NCBI GenBank assembly: GCA_017624835.1
Contig: JAGAMG010000022.1
Span: 62,001 to 126,000, forward strand
Length of the DNA stretch: 64,000 nt
Origin: Lachnospiraceae bacterium
Lineage (GTDB): Bacteria; Bacillota; Clostridia; Lachnospirales; Lachnospiraceae
Reading direction: 5' to 3'
Below, one piece after another: positions 60,550 to 64,000 of this stretch. Within the stretch, counting starts at the first letter, position 1, and each line of letters opens with the position of its first letter. The notes under the pieces are model-generated. The model did not search any database, was not told where the DNA came from, and saw only the letters and a program-made list of their open reading frames with translations. Position numbers and translations under genes: made by a program.

Positions 60550-61290
60550 CTACATACACATTCCACCATCAACGGAAATAACCTGTCCGGTGATGTAGGA
60601 AGCTTTGTCACTTGCAAGGAATGCAACTGTCTCTGCGATATCCTTGGTATTTCCTACTCTCTTTAATGGAATCTGGGACAGAACTGCTTCCTTAGCTGCA
60701 TCAGTCATTGCCTGGGTCATATCAGTGTCGATATAACCGGGGGCAACAGCATTTACAGTAATGCCGCGGCTTGCCAACTCTCTTGCCACACTTTTTGTAA
60801 GACCGATTACACCTGCCTTACTTGCCGCATAGTTTGCCTGTCCGGGATTGCCCAGGATTCCGGTAACGGATGCCATGTTAATGATACGACCACTCTTCTG
60901 CTTCAGGAAAGCACGATACATGTGCTTGATGGTATTAAAGGTTCCCTTTAAGTTGGTATCCAGTACAGCGTCAAAATCCTCTTCACTGATTTTCATTACC
61001 AGATTATCCTTGGTAATTCCTGCATTGTTTACCAAAATGTCAATACGACCGTATTTATCTAAAACTCCCTGTATCATCTCGCCGCAAGCTGCAAAATCCG
61101 CTACAGAACACTGTACTGCAATGGCTTCCCCTCCATTGCTTACGATTTCATCCACAACCTGCTTTGCTTTTTCTTCGGAACCGTTGTAATTTACAACAAC
61201 CTTTGCACCGTAGCCTGCCAATGTCAATGCGATTTCCTTGCCAATTCCTCGGCTTGCTCCGGTTACTAATGCCACCTTACCCTGTAACAT
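60550..61290 (-). CDS. fabG: 3-oxoacyl-ACP reductase
   Basis: NADPH-dependent reduction of beta-ketoacyl-ACP. The 246-residue short-chain dehydrogenase has [17 protein letters not shown] (cofactor loop), [13 protein letters not shown], Ser in [11 protein letters not shown] and the catalytic YAASKAG, then PGYIDTDMT. The length is normal. It lies 67 bp after fabD and before the structured gap. Confidence 0.97.
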   Translation of the reverse strand: MLQGKVALVTGASRGIGKEIALTLAGYGAKVVVNYNGSEEKAKQVVDEIVSNGGEAIAVQCSVADFAACGEMIQGVLDKYGRIDILVNNAGITKDNLVMKISEEDFDAVLDTNLKGTFNTIKHMYRAFLKQKSGRIINMASVTGILGNPGQANYAASKAGVIGLTKSVARELASRGITVNAVAPGYIDTDMTQAMTDAAKEAVLSQIPLKRVGNTKDIAETVAFLASDKASYITGQVISVDGGMCM

Positions 61291-61357
61291 ATGCTTTCCT
61301 CATTTCTACGCATATTGCGTTTTATTGTAATACTCCCTATTCCCTCATAAGAACATC

Positions 61358-62272
61358 TTATAATTCTGCCAGTTTTTCTAAATCTGTTACTTTCTCTATA
61401 TTAAGGACCTTCACATCGCGATTAATCTTCTTCATAAATCCGGACAAGGTCTTGCCTGGTCCGATTTCCACAAAGGTGTCTACACCATCAGCAATCATGC
61501 GCTCCACACTCTGTTGCCATCTTACTGAGGATGCCACCTGAGTCTTTAACAGCTCCTTCACCCGGGACTTATCTGCCACATAATCGCCTGTTACGTTGGA
61601 TAAATAAGGAATCTGCATATCCTTAATTTCCACATTTTCAAGCTCTGCCCCCAGCTTCTCTCCTGCCTCTGCCAGCATAGGAGAATGGAATGGACCACTT
61701 ACCTTGAGAGCTACACATCTCTTAGCACCTGCTGCAGTCAATTTCTCAGCAGCTACTGCCACTGCAGCCTCTTCGCCGGTAATTACAATCTGACCGGGAC
61801 AATTATAGTTTGCCACAGATACCTGTCCTTCTGTTTCCTCACAAATCTTTTCAATGGTTTCGGTATCCAGACCAAGGACTGCGCTCATAGCACCACCGGT
61901 AGGTACTGCCTCCTGCATAAAGAGTCCTCTCTGGCGAACCACCTTGAAAATATCCTCAGGCTCCATAACACCGCTGACTGCCAACGCTCCATACTCACCA
62001 AGGCTTAAGCCTGCGGTTACATCTGCATGATAGCCCTTTTCCTCCACAGCCTTCCACATAGCCAGCTCTGCTGCCATCATGGCAATCTGTGTATACTCTG
62101 TGATGTTAATCTTCTCATTCTCTTCAAAACAAAGAGCTTCCACATCCAGACCGCTGGCCTTGGATGCAAGCTCAAACATTTCCTTACAAACAGGGAATGT
62201 ATCATAAAAATCCTTTGCCATGCCCACATACTGTGCGCCCTGACCCGGGAAAATAAATGCAATCTTACTCAT
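61358..62272 (-). CDS. fabD: Malonyl-CoA:ACP transacylase
   Basis: Loads malonyl groups onto ACP. The 304-residue enzyme has IAFIFPGQGAQYVGM, the nucleophile Ser in AGLSLGEYGAL (about 91), GGAMSAVLGL and the catalytic His in VSGPFHSPM (about 199), then FVEIGPGKTL. It starts 11 bp after fabK with AAGGAG before ATG. Confidence 0.97.
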   Translation of the reverse strand: MSKIAFIFPGQGAQYVGMAKDFYDTFPVCKEMFELASKASGLDVEALCFEENEKINITEYTQIAMMAAELAMWKAVEEKGYHADVTAGLSLGEYGALAVSGVMEPEDIFKVVRQRGLFMQEAVPTGGAMSAVLGLDTETIEKICEETEGQVSVANYNCPGQIVITGEEAAVAVAAEKLTAAGAKRCVALKVSGPFHSPMLAEAGEKLGAELENVEIKDMQIPYLSNVTGDYVADKSRVKELLKTQVASSVRWQQSVERMIADGVDTFVEIGPGKTLSGFMKKINRDVKVLNIEKVTDLEKLAEL

Positions 62273-62283
62273 ATTCGTTCTCC

Positions 62284-63207
62284 TTATAACTTCAGAAGCT
62301 TCTTGCCCTCTTCCATAATCTGTGTCACAATTTCTTCACAGGTACGCTTCTCTTTAATCATACCTGCAATCTGACCTGCCATTACGGTTCCGTTTACCAC
62401 GTCACCCTCCATAACTGCCTTGCGCAGAGAACCCAAGGTCAGAACCTCAAGCTCTTCCATAGGAGCTCCTTCTTTTTCCAGACGCAGATATTCTTTTGTC
62501 ATGTTATTGCGGATACAACGAATCGGATGTCCATGTGACATTCCTGTCACTTCTGAATCAATGTCCTTTGCTTTTATGATACGTTCCTTATAATTATCAT
62601 GAGTAATTGCCTCTGAAGCTGTACAGAATACAGTTCCCATCTGCACTGCCTCTGCACCCAGCATAAATGCCGCTGCAAATCCTCTGCCGTCTGCCACACC
62701 GCCTGCTGCGATGACAGGAATGGATACGGCATCCACCACCTGAGGTACCAGAGTCATGGTGGTTGCGGAACCAATATGTCCGCCGGACTCCATACCCTCT
62801 GCTACCACAGCATCTGCACCGGCACGCTCCATCATCTTCGCCATAGCAACACTTGCTACAACGGGAATAACCTTTACACCGGCTTCCTTAAACATAGGCA
62901 TAAACTTGGCAGGATTACCGGCACCTGTGGTTACTACCTTCACGCCTTCTTCAACCACAACCTTGGCTACATCCTCAGCATTGGGGTTCATCAGCATGAT
63001 GTTCACACCAAAAGGCTTATCTGTCAGTTCCTTTGCCTTACGAATCTGCTCTCTTACAATTTCTGCAGGCGCACTTGCTGCACCAATTAATCCTAATCCA
63101 CCTGCATTTGATACTGCAGCAGCCAAATGGTATTCTGCCACCCATGCCATTCCGCCCTGGATGATGGGATATTCAATTCCCAATAATTCGGTAATCCTAG
63201 TTTTCAC
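62284..63207 (-). CDS. fabK: Enoyl-ACP reductase II (FMN type)
   Basis: Reduces enoyl-ACP in the last step of each cycle. The 307-residue TIM-barrel flavoprotein starts at GTG 63207 after GGGAGG. It has YPIIQGGMAWVAEYHLAAAV, FGVNIMLMNP, VTTGAGNP, GMESGGHIG (active His) and VIAAGGVADGRGFAAAF. This type is insensitive to triclosan, unlike FabI. No fabI is seen in the window. It directly follows acpP by 53 bp. Confidence 0.94.
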   Translation of the reverse strand: MKTRITELLGIEYPIIQGGMAWVAEYHLAAAVSNAGGLGLIGAASAPAEIVREQIRKAKELTDKPFGVNIMLMNPNAEDVAKVVVEEGVKVVTTGAGNPAKFMPMFKEAGVKVIPVVASVAMAKMMERAGADAVVAEGMESGGHIGSATTMTLVPQVVDAVSIPVIAAGGVADGRGFAAAFMLGAEAVQMGTVFCTASEAITHDNYKERIIKAKDIDSEVTGMSHGHPIRCIRNNMTKEYLRLEKEGAPMEELEVLTLGSLRKAVMEGDVVNGTVMAGQIAGMIKEKRTCEEIVTQIMEEGKKLLKL

Positions 63208-63260
63208 GATACTCCTCCCAAGTTCTTACAATATCTTTCTATTATAATGCTATAATTATC

Positions 63261-63494
63261 TTATGCCTCTACACCCTTAGACTTCATGTACTCCATGATA
63301 TCGCCTACAGTGTTGATGCTCTCTAAATCCTCTGCAGGAATCTCAATACCATATTCCTCTTCGAAAGCCATAACCAACTCGAATAAATCCAAGGAATCTG
63401 CACCCAAATCATCCTTAAAAGAAGAAGTCTCGGTAATCTCAACTCCATCCAAACTTAACTGCTCTTCAATGATTTCTTTTACTCTTTCAAACAT
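63261..63494 (-). CDS. acpP: Acyl carrier protein
   Basis: A 77-residue acidic carrier with the phosphopantetheine attachment Ser34 in [14 protein letters not shown]. The frame opens at 63530, but AAGGAG lies 8 nt before ATG 63494, which gives the normal length. It is the first gene of the fab cluster, directly behind the promoter with the FabT-type dyad. Confidence 0.96.
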   Translation of the reverse strand: MFERVKEIIEEQLSLDGVEITETSSFKDDLGADSLDLFELVMAFEEEYGIEIPAEDLESINTVGDIMEYMKSKGVEA

Positions 63495-63534
63495 AACCTT
63501 ATCTCCTTTTATATTTATTATATATTTCAAATTG

Positions 63535-63547
63535 TTTGATATTCAAA
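63535..63547. promoter_or_regulatory. FabT-type operator at the acpP promoter
   Basis: Dyad TTTGA-TAT-TCAAA begins at the last base of the -10 box and covers the start site. Sites of this general form are described for FabT, and a FabT-like repressor is encoded at 53233-53691. Confidence 0.6.
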
Positions 63548-63575
63548 GTATATTTGTATAAATGCTCTTTGTCAA
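63547..63575 (-). promoter_or_regulatory. Promoter of the fab cluster
   Basis: On the minus strand a perfect TTGACA (63570-63575), a 17-bp spacer and TATACT (63547-63552). A 6-bp inverted repeat TGCTCT/AGAGCA (63563-63580) overlaps the -35. Confidence 0.85.
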
Positions 63576-63621
63576 GAGCAAAATATAGAAATATACACAA
63601 ATAATCATAAAATATTTTTTC

Positions 63622-64000
63622 TTACAACTCTTTCCATTCTATTTCCAAATCATGAAGCATGATGGTGTTCTGCCAGCCACCACTACCGGGCGTTCCTGTG
63701 TGTTGGATTGCCACACCACCAAAGGAAGTTTCGCTAATCCGTACCTCCATATCCACCGCCGATGCATATTTTGCTTCACTACCATTAGCCTTTATTGTCC
63801 GGGACTGTGCATGAACGCTCAGGTTATTTTCCTTTACTGCCAACCTAATTTCACAACCGGTCAAGAAACAGGAGGTCAAAATGCCTTCATTTAAATAAGT
63901 AGTTTCACCATTTTCATATTTTATAAAAAGAAACCTTACTCCATCGGAGGCTTCTGCAGAACGCAAAATTCTCACACCTACACCGGCCAAAGTCTCCGTA
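63622..64000 (-). CDS. C-terminal beta-sandwich domain of a protein cut by the window edge
   Basis: The frame is open to the edge, so only the last 126 residues are seen. They are beta-rich and aromatic-poor, with RFLFIKYENGETTYLNEG, SFGGVAIQHTGTPGSGGWQN and the end IMLHDLEIEWKEL. This looks like a concanavalin-like or carbohydrate-related sandwich, as found at the C-terminus of some hydrolases including ADP-ribosylglycohydrolase-like proteins. The catalytic part is outside, so I make no functional call. It is upstream of and in the same direction as the fab cluster. Confidence 0.65.
   Translation of the reverse strand, partial: TETLAGVGVRILRSAEASDGVRFLFIKYENGETTYLNEGILTSCFLTGCEIRLAVKENNLSVHAQSRTIKANGSEAKYASAVDMEVRISETSFGGVAIQHTGTPGSGGWQNTIMLHDLEIEWKEL

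Noticed and set aside
63563..63580. TGCTCT/AGAGCA inverted repeat as a terminator
   Set aside because: It overlaps the -35 box of the fab promoter and has no following T-run, so it is not used as a terminator.

Overview
The window looks like a chromosome segment of a low-GC, spore-forming Firmicute, most likely a gut Lachnospiraceae. The evidence is AT-rich intergenic DNA, strong AGGAGG-type ribosome sites, the SpmA/SpmB spore-maturation pair, a FabK/FabT-type fatty acid cluster and plant-polysaccharide gene clusters. This placement is an inference from gene content. Almost all genes lie on the minus strand. No rRNA, tRNA or CRISPR array was seen.

Layout. 1-2.5 kb: the 3'-truncated part of a large zinc-ribbon protein, divergent from a small XRE regulator across a 42-bp dyad. 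2.5-6 kb: a Gfo/Idh/MocA oxidoreductase, an unknown protein and a Na/Pi cotransporter. 6-20.8 kb: a galactan/glucan cluster transcribed from one strong promoter surrounded by LacI-type palindromes. It holds two ABC permeases, a lipoprotein binding protein, LacI, GH53 galactanase, Rpe, PAP2, ClC, a very large GH2 enzyme and a lipoprotein GH13 amylase. 20.8-25 kb: a membrane-anchored amidase, split transketolase, AraD and a DUF6440 protein. 25-29 kb: an ECF sigma/anti-sigma pair and a HipBA module. 29-34 kb: the pantothenate operon (DUF2520 reductase-panB-panC-panD) interrupted between panC and panD by an IS110 element. 34-45.5 kb: a dense run of small minus-strand genes (HAD, nitroreductase, three Nudix, four GNAT, two methyltransferases, a toxin-antitoxin pair, flavoproteins, M28 peptidase, a chimeric NlpC/DUF3781 junction). 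45.7-51.2 kb: an Rpn-type nuclease, then araR-araA-araB. 51.4-56.4 kb: a DUF885 peptidase, a FabT-like MarR regulator, a membrane-anchored Mrr nuclease, an AEC transporter and spmA-spmB. 56.5-63.6 kb: acpP-fabK-fabD-fabG-fabF-fabZ-(FabK-like)-fabH. The window ends in a gene cut at its 5' side.

How it works together. Oligosaccharides from arabinogalactan would enter through the LplB/LplC-type ABC system and be cut in the cytosol by the unsecreted GH53 and GH2 enzymes. Arabinose is handled by AraA-AraB-AraD, and its product passes to Rpe and transketolase. The acpP promoter carries a dyad matching the FabT operator form, and a FabT-like repressor is encoded about 10 kb away.

The strongest hidden signal is the IS110 element. 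Its ends can be placed at a duplicated ATACCTA around a CT core. Joining the ends recreates a good sigma-70 promoter, and its 250-nt left non-coding region holds two guide-like segments that can pair with this insertion site, as expected of a bridge RNA. Other signals worth a look are a multi-stem element between fabG and fabF, a duplicated promoter block that may define an ECF regulon, and a long hairpin ahead of the pantothenate operon.
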